A DNA stretch of 64,000 bases from Guillardia theta CCMP2712 (lineage: Eukaryota; Cryptophyceae; Pyrenomonadales; Geminigeraceae), in assembly GCF_000315625.1 (NCBI RefSeq), contig NW_005434551.1, forward strand, positions 94,324-158,323, in the 5' to 3' direction. This document shows positions 21,474 to 33,637 of the stretch, one piece after another (the first letter of the stretch is position 1; each line of letters starts with the position of its first letter). A program made the translations under genes and the position numbers. The notes under the pieces were generated by a model. The model searched no databases. It was not told where the DNA came from and saw nothing but the letters and a program-made list of their open reading frames with translations.

Positions 21474-23642
21474 CTATTTCCACTCAGAGAAATTCACGGA
21501 GCCTTCCATGTCTCCTTCTTTGTACGTAGGCACCTGTTGTCGCGTTGAGTTCAAGGGATGATGAATCCTCAGAAGCCGAGGGCGGCTACTTACGACTTTC
21601 TTGAATCTTTTGAAATTGACAACCCCGTTACCAGGTGAGGATTGTGCGGCAGGGTTTAACTTTGAGTCCAATTTTGAGGCTTCTTCTTCTTCTTGCCAAA
21701 AGCGCTACCATTTGTAAATGACTGGAATTGTCAACACATCAAGCAAGCACCTTGTCTGAAGATCTCGAGTCATTGGCCTCCACATGTTCTTCTTGATGGC
21801 TAACTTCAATTTCGGGTAAAGGCATTCTGATGACCTCCTTTGCTTTCTGGTTTTTGACTTCTACAGAAATGATCGATTCACAGTTGATAGGAATGACGCA
21901 TGCTTCTCTACCACTACCTTTCTTGCGTTCTTCTTTCTTTTTTCCCGGTCTCGACTTTGAAGGAACATCCTCGTACCACAATCGAGAATCTTTGACAGGA
22001 AGTATCTTTAAGTCGTTCACCTGATATCTCACTGTAAAAAGAAACAAATACATCAATGTTACACTTACATCAGCACTTATAATGGCATAAAAGATATGTA
22101 TGACTTCGACCATAGAATTCACGTTGTTTGCTTTGAGGAATCGACTGATCGCAGGCAAATTTTCGTCGTCTTCCTCTTGTGCAATATAAACTGTATTTTT
22201 GCTGAGCAACAGGCAACAGCATCTCTCCACCTTCCAAAAATTCACCAGACTTCACATTTTTTCTCATACAATTTTTAAAGAACTTGCTCACATCTTGTGA
22301 ATTACAAATCTGTACAATGCCTCCTGCTCTTGCGATCAGTGCCTTAATCTCTTTTCCCTGCCATTGGAGTGACTTTGCTTTTGTAATTTGAACAAACATA
22401 CATTCAAAATTGAGCTTCTGTTGGATTCAATGTACAAGAATATCACATTATTGAAAATAGATCTTCGATTCAAGTTGAACTCTGGATTATGAGATTTGCC
22501 TGGGGCTAGAAATCTGTGAAATTGTAAAGGAATCTGAAATTGAATATCAGTTTGCAAATCGAAGCAGCTCAAGCAACGCAAGCACCATCTCTGAAATTTT
22601 GGGAATAAATAAATACTCATCCGAATCTGACTTTTGGAGTGGATCAGGAAATGGGTCGCTTAAATTTTCTCGATTGATCAGTGATTGAAGGTATGCTGGA
22701 CTGAGAATATCTTTCTGGTCCACAAGTGCCCACAAAACCTGTTCAACATTTTTTTACATTCTGAGCAAGAAATTTATTGCCACGCACTTTTGATGTTATG
22801 TTGACTTCATTGACGATAAGCATACGAGTGTGAGACAACCAACTCTTTGCAACATGAAAACCTAAGCCGACATTACCGATTCAACTGGTATATGGCAGAT
22901 TGAGTACCCAGGATCCGACAAGCTTTGTAAGCCTCTGCTTCAAGATGGCACAACCGCGAAAAGCAAACCACTACATGCTCTCGCTCGAGCCTCATCCGAC
23001 TGTTGTTTACACCAAAAGTAATGCAACATCCTGCAAGAAAAATGAAGTTGTTAAACTTCGATTTCATACAAATCTATCACGGAAATACCGTGCTTGAGCT
23101 GTACTTCTTCATCGCGTTTTATTTTCCTTTCTCCAGGAAGACTCTGTAAAGTCTTTTCCCCTTCGCAATCAGCGTGCAACATGCAATCTAAGTACACTTA
23201 CCGAGTCTAAACTCACTCCGAACTTTGAGATGTCACGGATAGAGATGAATTGTTCCTGAGACAAATCATCATTTACATTCTTCATCCAGTACAGCAAGAT
23301 CAGAACATACAGTTTCCAAGTCGTTGTCTGGAATGAGCTCGTGAACTGAAATGACCTAAGAGTGGAACATCATGTTGGAAGGACCAAGCAGCAACCACTA
23401 CCGCATGATTCCTTGAGATTGACCGATCTCCAGGAAGACTGATCCAGCCGCTGCAAGTTGAATCTGCAGGTCGGATGGGACTCCTTCCAATCTCGTGTGT
23501 TCCTAGTTGCATACATCCAAAGTAAGCTTCTTCCCCCACATTCTGCCCTCCCTCGTCTGAAATATATTTGCATTGAATTACCTGCAATCAAAAAATAAGT
23601 CTTATTCGGTCCGTTGTGCGGCTCTTCTATCAGCTTCCACAT
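21474..23642 (-). CDS. NBS1: Nibrin/NBS1 orthologue (FHA-BRCT, MRE11-binding)
   Basis: The start MWKL at 23642 matches the family N-terminus. The first exons are 23642-23582, 23502-23402, 23355-23311, 23255-23202, 23143-23089, 23030-22877, 22842-22788 and one starting at 22738; phases agree. They encode an FHA domain: EIGR, then GDRSISRNHAV (phosphopeptide-binding R, S and N/H), then DISKFG and ITFG. A BRCT-like region follows (LSHTRMLIVNEV, then DILSPAYLQSL). The later middle exons (about 22620-21740) were not resolved one by one. The C-terminus has NFKRFKKV, matching the MRE11-interacting motif (human KNFKKFKKV), split from the last exon by an intron; stop at 21474-21476. Family role: the MRE11-RAD50-NBS1 complex in double-strand-break sensing in the nucleus. 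The tail after the MRE11 motif is short and shows no clear acidic-FRY ATM-binding end. Confidence 0.85.
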
Positions 23643-24341
23643 CGATCTGCCAAAACTGAAGCATAAGCAATAGATTTCAAAACAACATGTACAGCTCTCT
23701 CTGCTGATCAAAAACAGAACCGTCATGCAAAACGGTCTGAGCATCTGCTCTTGGGAATCGCCATCCCGAAACATTTCATTTTCTTGCTGAGCATCTGAGA
23801 ACTTCAGATAACGTGTCTTCCTTCTTTGTAATGTTGATGTTGTCATGCACTCAAGCATCCTCCTCCTCCCAGTTTCCCTCTCCTCCTTGAACTCTCCCGC
23901 CATTCTGGTTTGTTGAAAATTGTCAGGACGGGGAGGAGGGTACACTCTTCACTGAACCCGTGGTACACAATATTGAAATCGGGGGTTCAATCACCAAGGG
24001 GTAGTGATGGGGGTACACCTACCCCCCCTCATCGCCTATTTCAGAACCCCATCAGCTCCTTTCTCACCAGGAATTTTTTTAAAACTCCAGACATGAATTA
24101 CTCAACATGTTCCCACCCGGGGCCCGGCCCCGGGACCGTCCAGTGCGCGCCGGCATGGGTGCCGGGCGCGTTCGGCGGTGCCGGGCCGGAGCCAGCTACC
24201 AGTACTCCGGCGTGAGGCTACGGCGGGTATCATGGCAGCACTGACCGTACCCGACCCCCCCGGAGTCTAACTTGCCCCGGCGGCTCGCTGAACTTTACTC
24301 AAAGTTAAGTCGCTGAACCGTAAGGCGCGGCGAAAGAAGTT
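23643..24341. other. 5' flank of NBS1, GC-rich island and 16-bp motif copy 3
   Basis: GGGGTAGTG and GGGGGTACACCTACCCCCCC blocks lie at about 23995-24035. A GC-rich island follows at about 24110-24300. Its right edge is TTTACTCAAAGTTAAG (24294-24309), the reverse complement of the motifs at 826 and 8065. No gene is seen. Confidence 0.5.
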
Positions 24342-25852
24342 TTATAGATCGCAGAAATTCTTGTTACATCTCCAATATTTCTCCAGACGCGCCTTATGGG
24401 CGATTGAAAATCTTTTAGACCAGTTGGAGCAGTTGTCGGGAGAGAGACACACGTTGCCTTCCACGCAAGAGCAGGAGGATTTGTCGTGGCTCACTGCATC
24501 AGCTGCTGTCGTCCTCTCCCCTTCTTCCGCTTTTCCGTAGCCCACGAAAGCCTTGGAGACGTCAGTTGCATCAATCTTCTTGAGAGTTGCCATCCTCTTC
24601 CTCATCGCCGAGCAGGTCTCCTCATACTCTGCGTGCACACACCACTCGTTGCCAGCGATGCCAAGCTCTGCAAGCCTCTGCAGCTTCGTCAAGGCCAGCA
24701 GCTCAGAAGGGAGCGAGAGGAGGTTGAAACTGACGTCCAAAATCTGCAGGTTAACGAGCGGCTCCAGCTGAAACTCTTGTCCTGACACAAGAGAGTTGAG
24801 CATGCAATTCTGCATCTTTAAAGATCTCAGAGACGACAAGGCTCGCATGTCCTCGGCGGATGGCAGAGCTCTGATTTCATTGAAGGACACGTTGAGACAA
24901 ACAAGCTTCGGCATCGTCTGGTCTGACAGGAGAGGGAGAGCATGCAGCCGGCAGCCGGAGAGATCGAGTCCTCGAATCCAGCTGAGCGCAAGACGGTGAA
25001 GGCTTGTGAAGAGATTAGAGCTCATGTCAAGATCAACCACCCTCGATGCAAGCTGCTGGCCGAATTGAAAGTCCTCCATGTCCAGTCCGCGGAGGGATAC
25101 GCGCTCAAGGGGGAGGGATTGATCACGAGCAGCTATCGCCCTGCCAGGGGAAAGAAGGGAGGTCGGTCAGGGGTAACAACAGGAGAGAGGGAGGCTATCA
25201 AAGTGGAGGTGGCTGCTCACTTACCTGTCTATGACATCAGCATAGTGGATCGACTTGCACGGGGCAGCGCCAGTGCCCTCGTGAAGCTCCTTGATCAGAT
25301 CTGAGGACGAAAAGGCAACCTGAAGATCATCAGGCACAGCAGGAACTTGAAGCTGCCGCATGCTTACAAAGCTCTGCTCCGATCGGACCAGCTTCAGCCT
25401 CTCCCAATTCTCGGCGAGGGTCAGAGAGCCTCCATAAGGAGAGCGATGATGCTTCCATGGATCATCAGGAGCGACGAAGTTTGAAATGTAGGCCGTTGTC
25501 GCGTCCTCCTCCTTGAGAACAAGCCATCAATGCATGACTTGAGCGTAAGGAATTGTCAGTATCCGGACCTTGTGGGGCTTGTTGGGTTGGCTACTCCCGC
25601 CGGGTTTTGATTGAGCGCCCTCCTTCCCCTTGCTTGCTTTCACCTTATTAGAGGCAAGTGCAGGCTTGGGTTTGGACGAGGACGTCGACAGTCCAGACAA
25701 CAACTTTGTGGTCTTAGCCGCAGTATCCTTATCCTTTGATTCTTTGGAGGGATCTCGACTTGCTGTTGTCAAAGGGCATGAGAGGGCGATATAATCACTG
25801 CGAAACGTGTCTTACATGATATCTTCTTTGTGGGCTGTGCTTTGGATGCCAT
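24342..25852 (-). CDS. Leucine-rich repeat protein
   Basis: The model starts MASKAQPTKK at 25852. It splices at about 25817/25763 to a Lys/Ser-rich low-complexity exon, then across a 56-nt intron ending at about 25516. An exon beginning EEDATTAYISNF and the LRR exon from about 25140 to the stop at 24342 complete it. At least five leucine-rich repeats are visible (VVDLDMSSNLFTSL, IRGLDLSGCRLHALP, LVCLNVSFNEIRALP, LQILDVSFNLLSLP, LAELGIAGNEW). A Cys-containing tail (SCSCVEGNVCL) and a positively charged C-terminus follow. There is no signal peptide or membrane segment. LRRs of this kind are protein-binding platforms; the partner is unknown. An alternative upstream ATG is at 25957 in the same frame. 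Confidence 0.72.
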
Positions 25853-26659
25853 GTCTTGAGATGGATCAGATTTTACCGCAGTCCGGATGCAATCACATAG
25901 GATCTGCCTTTTTTCAACAATTGTTACAAGCTCAATCTTTTCACAATTGTTCTTCATCAGGGCATCACATCAAGCTCTTACTCCTCCCCTTTTTTCCCTT
26001 TACATGAACAAGTTTCATGTCGCGTTTCCTTTCTGGTGCTTTCCAGCATTTCAATTCATTTCCTAGGACCCTGTGGAGAAACCCTGGAAACGCCGTCTGC
26101 GTTCCTCCACTACTTTGTAACAAGTGACAGAGTCTTGAACTATTTCCTTCCCTTCCTTCTGATGATCTGATGATCGTCCCCTCCAACATTCTCTCTTCTA
26201 CTGCTCCTCCCTCCTCTTGCTCTCCTGCCGCTCTCCGGTACTCCTGCATTGCACTGATCGCCAATCTTTGTTCTCGCAGTCCGACCACCCCATTTGTTCC
26301 TGATTGGTGACCACGGAAAGGGGGGGTATTGTTTGTGATACGGGTGGGGGTTACTACCCCCCAATGCTATTTGAAATACTCTCTTTCCTAAATAAGGGGG
26401 TACAGGAGGATTTCATGACAGAAGTAGGGTAGGGTATGATGGTATTTGGGTGGCCATGATAGTAATGGGGGTGAGAGGACACGAGTGGGGTGGGGTTCTA
26501 AATGGTGGGTACAAATATTTGAGAAAGAGCAGCGTGAGTAGATTGATAGGGTACAAGTCATATATCAATAGGGGTACATGAATCATGAAAAGACATTTGG
26601 GGGTAGGGTAGTGATATTTCAGGGGTAGAGGTGGGTAAGGTCACCCACCTTTGTTCGCA
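25853..26659. promoter_or_regulatory. Shared 5' region between divergent genes, GGGGTA/TACCCC-rich
   Basis: Between the LRR gene (minus) and the methyltransferase-like gene (plus). From about 26310 to 26645 it is packed with blocks such as GGGGGTATTG, TTACTACCCCCC, GTAGGGTAGGGTATG, GGGGTGGGG and GGGGTAGAGG. A promoter role is inferred from position alone. Confidence 0.45.
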
Positions 26660-27767
26660 ATGCTCGGTCGGGTGATGTGGGGCTGGGGCGTCATGGCGGG
26701 AATGTACGGATGCGTGCACATGATCGGATCAACTCTAGCACAGAGAGGAATCTTGACATCTTCCTCCTCGTCTTCTTCCTCCTCCTCTGCCACTCCTCAG
26801 AAACGAACAGCATCCTCAGGTCACAGTGGCAAAGCAGGCGAGGAGGCGGTACATACTCCGATTATCTTCCTTACCCCATGGATCAAAGTTCCTCTCAAGG
26901 CTCCAGGGATGCTTTTTGCTTCCTACCTCGCGTCTGCTGCCACAAAGGCACTCGCCTATCCCCAGACTTCTCCCATTAGCAAACTTCTGGGTGTGGGTGA
27001 ATCTGTCGTCCTTGCAGCGGGTGTCGGCTTATTCAGCATCTCTGCTTATCTGTACTACTCCAGGTCTGCTATTCTCTTTGCTCGTATCCTCAGTGTCTTG
27101 AACTGGGATTGCTGCCTCGTTTTTCTTCATGATGGAAATGCATTTGCTCATGATACCTTCCTCTCTCCACCGCCCCCCCCGCCCCGCCCTCCTTAGCGTA
27201 TTCGTCGTTCTTGCCCGTCTCCCCTCCCCCACCGTTCCACCAGCGTTGCTCATCTTCCTCTATTTGTTTTCCCTCTCTCCTTTTCCCCGTACCCACCGCG
27301 AGCCGTTCCACCACCATGCGCTTTTTCTGCCAACTGCTGACGACTCGACCAGTGTAAAGTACATGGTGGACGTCGGGACTCCAGTTCCCTATGGCTTTCA
27401 AGTGAAGACGCTGTGTACCAACGGACCCTTCCGGTACTTCAAGCATCCGATCTACACCGCGCTCTTTGGATGCTGTCTGGCGACACCTCTTGTGTTGGAC
27501 TGCTCATGTAAGGACGTGAAGAGAAGGGATTGCAGCGAGGGCTGAGAGTCTCCTGGCAGGGTGCTTCATATCACCCGCCCTGTTCTGGGCCTATGTCTTC
27601 TGGTTTGTGGTCCCGCGAGAAGAGAAGTACATGAAGGACAAGTTCGGCAAGGAGTACGAGAATTTTTCAAACAGGTATCACGGATATGCTGTTTTTCATT
27701 TGACTGAGGCGGTTTGCTTTCCAGGTTCTCAACAATCCCTATCTTCTTTCAATGGTTTGCGAATTAG
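26660..27767 (+). CDS. Isoprenylcysteine/phospholipid methyltransferase-like membrane protein
   Basis: Exons 26660-27063, 27353-27507, 27536-27674, 27725-27767; 246 aa. The N-terminus has a Ser-rich linker and hydrophobic segments (about residues 100-135). The C-terminal half carries NGPFRYFKHPIYTALF, then a hydrophobic hairpin, then PREEKYMKDKFGKEYENF. This is the GP[FY]RxxxHPxY...EE...FGxxYxxY pattern of the ICMT/PEMT superfamily, integral ER-type enzymes that use S-adenosylmethionine. The specific substrate cannot be told. The junction between exons 2 and 3 is uncertain: the model uses a 28-nt intron, and a 56-nt alternative with a weaker GTGTTG donor gives a shorter hydrophobic loop. ATG 26660 was chosen over an in-frame TTG at 26651. 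Confidence 0.72.
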
Positions 27768-28172
27768 ATGCGCGTAGGTTGCAAGGTGTGATTGATACTT
27801 GACGTGGTGAACAAGAAAATGACGCACATATTCCCTTCGGTTGGTGGCGATATTCATTTGCTACCCACATCTTTGTGGAGTTCTTGTACTTGCGTGATTA
27901 CAAAAGCTCAGCCTGTTTGTTTCGTTTATCTCCCAAACAACAAGATACTCATATGCACCTAAGCATTTATAGAGGTTTTGCAAACAACCGCACAGATGAT
28001 CACAACGACAGCAAAAACAATATCTACAAACAAGTCCAAGATGTTTTGTCGCTCATCAACCACTCAACCAGCAGAACCATCGGAATCGCTTTACAGAAAA
28101 AATGACCTGTCCTCTCCCTCCTCCACCTTCCTGTTCCAATAAGGAGGATAGTATACCACACCAGATAAAGTC
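27768..28172. other. Convergent 3' flanks
   Basis: Lies between the stop of the methyltransferase-like gene (plus) and the WNK stop (minus). No gene, repeat or element is seen. Confidence 0.7.
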
Positions 28173-30789
28173 TCATGCGTCCCTGTGACCGCCTTCCTTG
28201 GACTTTGCCACAAGACTTAGCAGGCTCGTCTTGAGAACTGTGAGCGCTGTCAAGTCTCCTTGCAGACTCTGCAAGCGCAGCTTCTCTAGCTCTTCCATCC
28301 TCTCCTTGAACGCCACCTCGACCTCCTTCGCAACGTCTGCCCTGGCTTCATCAACTGCTCCAGCACTGATCAGGTCTAGAAATTCAGCAGAGAGTAAACT
28401 ACCGTCGGGCAGGTTTGTCGCGCTATCTCCTTGCGTTGATGTCTTAGCAGGGTGACTGTCGGCCTTCTCCTTAGCGACATCTGAACTTGCGTCTAGAAGA
28501 TGACTGCCAATCTCAGCAAATGAGAAGGTATCCTTCTGCGAGGCTTGAGCATGAGCCTCGTTACTCTGTGCAGTGGTAGCCTCTGTCTTTATCTCCGCTT
28601 GCAAGTTGGGTTTTACAACCCGTTCCAATGAACTTTCTCCGTTTGCCTCGGAGATAAGGTCCGCATTAAGAGCTGTGTCATTCATATCCTTTAGAGTCTC
28701 TGACTCAACGTTGTGCTGGTTCAAAGGCGCTGGGTGATCATCAGTGAGGTCTGACGCTTGACCGACTCCTGTTGCCATGTGCGGTGCATTGATGGATGAC
28801 CCAGGACTTGTATTAGCTGCGAACAAAAGAGCTCAGACCTGATATCACACAACCACATTGACTTACCTTGAGCAGTGTGGGGTTGTGCTGTGCCATTCAT
28901 TTGAATGCCATCCAGACTGCCAGATTGGTGAAGTTTCGGAGCTTGCTGTGTGACTGCGGCAGAAGCAGTTTCTGGTTGAGATTTGGGTGTCTCAACAACA
29001 AAATTGGTATTCGATGAAGAGAAAGAAGAGCTTTGCCTCCAGCTCGCTGCAGCTGATGCCAGGACACTGCCCTCTTCGGGTGAAACCTCACCTATTTCAA
29101 TCTTGAATTGTTGCACTACGCAGATAATCAAACACCAAAAAGTGAAATCAAAGGCAACTTGCCTGCTTTTTCAATTTCTTCTGTGAATTTGTTCACCAAG
29201 GTTGGAGGTAGTTCACATTTGTCAATCTCATCTACGCATACAACGTTGTCCTTGGCCAACAATTCTTGGACTAATTCCTGGGCAACCTCCTCGCATGAGT
29301 CATTGTCTGGGTCCATTGTGAACTCAATCAATTTATTCTTGCCTGCAGCACGTGTCAAAAAAATCGGTGTAGAGGTATGTTACATACCATCAATGTTCGC
29401 GTTGATCGTTATTTTCCCGGTGCCCTGATTGTCTTCATCACCACTACTTTCCATCGAATCGGGCTCTAGCTTAGTCATCTTGGTGCTAATGAGTTCCACA
29501 TTCGGTGCAGGAGCCGAAGACAGCTGTGACGAGCCCCCTTCCCTGTTTCCAACCTCTTGCGGGAAAGCTTCAACATCTTGACTCATTTGTCGTTCAGTAG
29601 GGGACAAAAGGGGTGAGACCCCTTCTGAAAACTGTTGCGTTTGTCCATCCTTGGAAGTGATTGCGACTGGGTCCTCAAGATCTCGAAGGAAATCGTGTTC
29701 AAGAAGCTGAGACGCTGTCGGTCGATCCTCTTCTTTGGCAAGACACAACTCAATGAAGTGCTTCACAGCAACATTTTCCATCTTCAACAAGGCACGAGGA
29801 GGAATACCCTACATGAACGTCAATCTAATTTGAATGATATCAAGATTTGTGCCCTCCTTACCTGTGAAACCTTCTTAAAGATTTGAGCTGGGTTGGTGCA
29901 TTCACTGTAGGGATATTCATCTGAAAATATCTCCAAGATGCACATTCCAAAAGCATAAATATCAACTTTTTCGTTGTATTGCTCTTCGTACAATTCAGGC
30001 GCCATGAATTCAGGAGTACCTGGGCACACACATGAGCATATGTCAAGGAGGTATAAGAAACGAAGGTGACAACATCAAATGCAATGCACGATGAAAAGAC
30101 TTGCCTGTTACGGTAGCTGCATGAGTCTGAGACATCATGGTCGACAAGCCAAGGTCCCCAATCTTGACCTCTCCCAGATTTCCATTTATGAAAATGTTGT
30201 CACATTTGAGATCTCGATGAATAATCGGTCGGACAACCCAGTTTCCAGATCCCGGGGGGTCTTCAAATTTTACCTCTTCGTGCAAATACTTTAAAGCACT
30301 CAAAATTTGTTTGGACCATTTCCTGACCATCCTCAAATTCACCTTTCTTGCCTTGACAAAACTGCAAGACCAATCAGTCGCTAGTTTGCCAAGAGCAAAC
30401 AAACCTCTTGAGAGTTCCCGAGGTCATCAGCTCGGTGATAAAGATAACCTGATGCTTCTCATGGTCCTCCCAGGAGTCATGAAACTGTATGATGTGCTTG
30501 TGATTCAGCCTCGAGAGCATAGTCACTTCGTCAATAAATTGCTTCTTTGCTTCTCCTTCCAGTTTTCCAATTTGGACCTGATTCCATGCCACTTCTAAGC
30601 CAGTGTCTGAGTCGAAAGCTTTGTACACCGTTTTGTAGGCACCTTGGCCCAACTGTTTGGTATACTGAGGTAGAGGAATATGGTCAAAGACTACATTGGA
30701 AAAAAGGAATGGCATACCCGTTGATACCGACCATCGGGGTCTGTTTCTACAACAATCTTTTCAGATGAGTCTTTCCCGCTGTCGTCCAT
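28173..30789 (-). CDS. WNK-type serine/threonine kinase
   Basis: Exons in transcription order: 30789-30718, 30664-30405, 30361-30105, 30019-29862, 29808-29388, 29342-29163, 29115-28867, 28816-28173; 746 aa, phases consistent. The catalytic lysine is in the glycine-rich loop ([11 protein letters not shown]35), and the usual VAIK position reads EVAWNQ (N52), the defining WNK swap. HRDLKCDN (about 159-166), DLGLS in place of DFG (about 180) and [11 protein letters not shown] follow. After the kinase come a Ser/Pro/Glu-rich region and [17 protein letters not shown], which resembles the OSR1-C/PF2-like domain after WNK kinase domains. Family role: ion and osmotic signalling in the cytosol. The introns after exons 3 and 6 begin GCAAGT and GCAAGTT, so two of seven are GC-AG. 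Confidence 0.9.
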
Positions 30790-32099
30790 CTTGACAATTT
30801 TCGGAACGCAACTTGAGAGTTTGGAACCACGAGAGTGACAATTCAATTGCAACGGGGTTTTAAGAGCTGAATCGCCTCTAGGATATGTGAGTTTTCAGAC
30901 AAGTGCAACAGTGGCTGAAACTTGTACATGATCACTTGCACTTGCTGAATTCATGAGGAAAAAATGTCTCCTGATCTTCGACTTAAGCCTCTCCTCTTAT
31001 CAAAATCAAAAGTTGATACAATCAAAGATTATTAATCAATGGCTGATTTGTCTCATCACAAGTCAGGTTAGGTCATCTTGTCCAATGCTGCGGAGGACGT
31101 TCCATGTAAAAGAAATCAGTCTTGCAGTTGACAAATCGCCGGGGATCTTATCAGTAAGAAGAACTCCCAAGTGCAAAACACATCTCCATCTCTTTAACCA
31201 GGAGGGTGAAGTTACATTCGTTGTGCCAAACAATCTCTTTGCTCTCACAAGAAAATTCTTACACCCCTCTCAGCCTCGCCCCGTCCGATCAATCGAAGGG
31301 TTTCCAACGAGCCAGTCGCTCTCAGCAGCAAACTCAGCCGTGAGAGATCAGAGGAGGCCAGGAGAGTGTGTGGGGATCAGGCTGAAGCTCTGACCGATGC
31401 TGTCTCCCGCGCATCTTCTCCTCCCCTGCACTGAACGCACCAGCCGCCTTCCAGCCCTGCCGCCATCGACGCAGACTGTTTACCCTCAAGCAAGGGGAGA
31501 GTATTTCCGCCGTTCCATCAGAGTGTCCATAACAATTTATCTAAGGAGGATCTTTGTTTTCCAATTTGAACTTTTACGAAACAATTTCAGTAATATTTTC
31601 AAATAAAGTTCAAATGAATGTCAATAAAGACCTTGACAGAAAATCATTTCCTTTATGATAACCCCCACCCTCAAATAATCATCAATTCCCCTAGGGGTAC
31701 GGGTCAACGATGCACGGGTACCGAACATTTTAGTTTGTTGTACGATAATTCTGTTTTATAGATATAATTTGTACTATACATTTGTGTATATTTATTAAAT
31801 TTTGTTATAGTTGACCATTTTGATCAATTAAATCTGTCCTTCTCCTTGTACAGAGCCTGTACAATGGATATGTATTGTACATATACTGAAGATTTATACT
31901 GTCGGTACGACGATGTGTACTAACAGATGTACCACTGTACCAGGCTGAAACTTGAAGCCTTGAAGCCGCCTCATTACCGTACGGTCGAACACCGTGACTC
32001 AGATGAGTTGAACGGTTTGCCAGAACGGGCCGGCCCGGCTCGGCCCGGCCGTGGCCGGGCACCACGGTCCGACGGTCGGACGCCGGACGGCTGACAGTT
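30790..32099. other. AT-rich 5' flank of WNK, then GC-rich island (about 31960-32099)
   Basis: No gene is supported. ACCCCCACCCTC and CCCCTAGGGGTACGGGT lie at about 31660-31710. The island just before the LTR-type element contains GGCCCGGC and GACGGTCGGACG words and the candidate duplication ACAGT at 32094-32098. Confidence 0.5.
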
Positions 32100-32425
32100 G
32101 ATGGAACGTATGCCAGCCGTGCCAGTCAGATAGCGCCGAGTTAACAAAAACTCTCCTGTAAACCAAGACGACTTACGTGGCGAGGCGGCATGTAGTACGT
32201 GGGATGAAGAGGGGACTTTCCTAGCCGTCTTGCTAAGGTCCTCTCATGTCTGGATGCTTGGGTTTCACATCCTAGCATACAGTCTATCTCTCATGTGCTC
32301 CTCAATGCTGGTTTTTGTGTGCATTAAACTCGGTCTTGAGCAAAAACTGTCTTGTTACAACTAAGGTCGATGTGACGTCTGCGTGACTTTGGACTAGTAC
32401 AAGTCTAACAAACTTGTATTCCGTC
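32100..32425 (+). repeat. Terminal repeat 1 (326 bp)
   Basis: Begins GATGGAACGTATGCC and ends ATTCCGTC. Essentially identical to terminal repeats 2 and 3. Confidence 0.9.
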
Positions 32426-33311
32426 GGTTATGGGCCCCGATTACATGCTCAATCATGTTGATCTTATATTTGGTTAGTTGAATTGTTTACTGGAGTTTTT
32501 TCTTTCTTGGTATTGTTTTCCCGTTGCTGTTGAAAATTCATGCAAATTCTATCAAGCTTTACACATTCGGATGACTCCTCTCTTCAATCAGGCTCTCTTT
32601 CTAGCCGCAAGTTTAGGCCTCTCATCTCCGAGTCAGCCTCAATTTGTTTGATTGATCTTCGAATAGGAAAAACAAGCCTTTCCCCAGCCAGATTGGTCGG
32701 TCGAATATCTGCTTAACCGTGTGGAAACGCACTTGAAGCTGATTCGATTCTTATTTTTCTTGATCTTTGAGTAGGATCAAATGGAACTACCAGGAGATCT
32801 GGCGGAAGTTTTCATGTCATGGAGCTAGGCTGTGGCATGCATAACTGGAGCTACTTCTGGATCGGCGAACAAGGTACAACTGCACAACAATCTTCGAATG
32901 CCTTGAAACGGATGTTCCAATCTCGCGGCAGCAATCTCTGGTCACAAGTTCTTTACGGTTCAAAATTTATCTTTTGGTCTTCAAATGCCGGCGGGCACGC
33001 TCTCTCTCTCTCTCTCTCTGTTATCTGAACTCCGAAGTTCTCTCCTCAGACTCTCTTATCTTATCCTCCTTCTCTCGTCACTGACTTGCATCAGCTCGCC
33101 AGGCATCTCCCTTATCTCTGCACTGCACATCTAATAGCCCTGCATGAAAATCTTCTTCAGAATGGACTATCCTTGAATGGTTATTGCCCACTCAGCATGA
33201 CTGTGAACTTGACGTTGTATCATCGTATCTTGACTTGGATCTGCTGACATTCTTGTTTGTGTGACTTTCTGACGTCCGATGTAACGTACTATTTCAGAAA
33301 CTCGGGGGGAG

Positions 33312-33637
33312 GATGGAACGCATGCCAGCCGTGCCAGTCAGATAGCGCCGAGTTAACAAAAACTCTCCTGTAAACCAAGACGACTTACGTGGCGAGGCGG
33401 CATGTAGTACGTGGGATGAAGAGGGGACTTTCCTAGCCGTCTTGCTAAGGTCCTCTCATGTCTGGATGCTTGGGTTTCACATCCTAGCATACAGTCTATC
33501 TCTCATGTGCTCCTCAATGCTGGTTTTTGTGTGCATTAAACTCGGTCTTGAGCAAAAACTGTCTTGTTACAACTAAGGTCGATGTGACGTCTGCGTGACT
33601 TTGGACTAGTACAAGTCTAACAAACTTGTATTCCGTC
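33312..33637 (+). repeat. Terminal repeat 2 (326 bp), shared by both units
   Basis: Begins GATGGAACGCATGCC, one base different from repeats 1 and 3 in this stretch. Preceded by AAACTCGGGGGGAG. Confidence 0.9.

Noticed and set aside
25490-25516. A 27-nt intron in the LRR gene
   Set aside because: A 56-nt intron starting at GTCCGG with the same acceptor fits the phase and the usual size range.
26310-26645. Internal telomere repeat
   Set aside because: The G-rich blocks are irregular in spacing and sequence and recur upstream of many genes, so they are not a tandem telomeric array.
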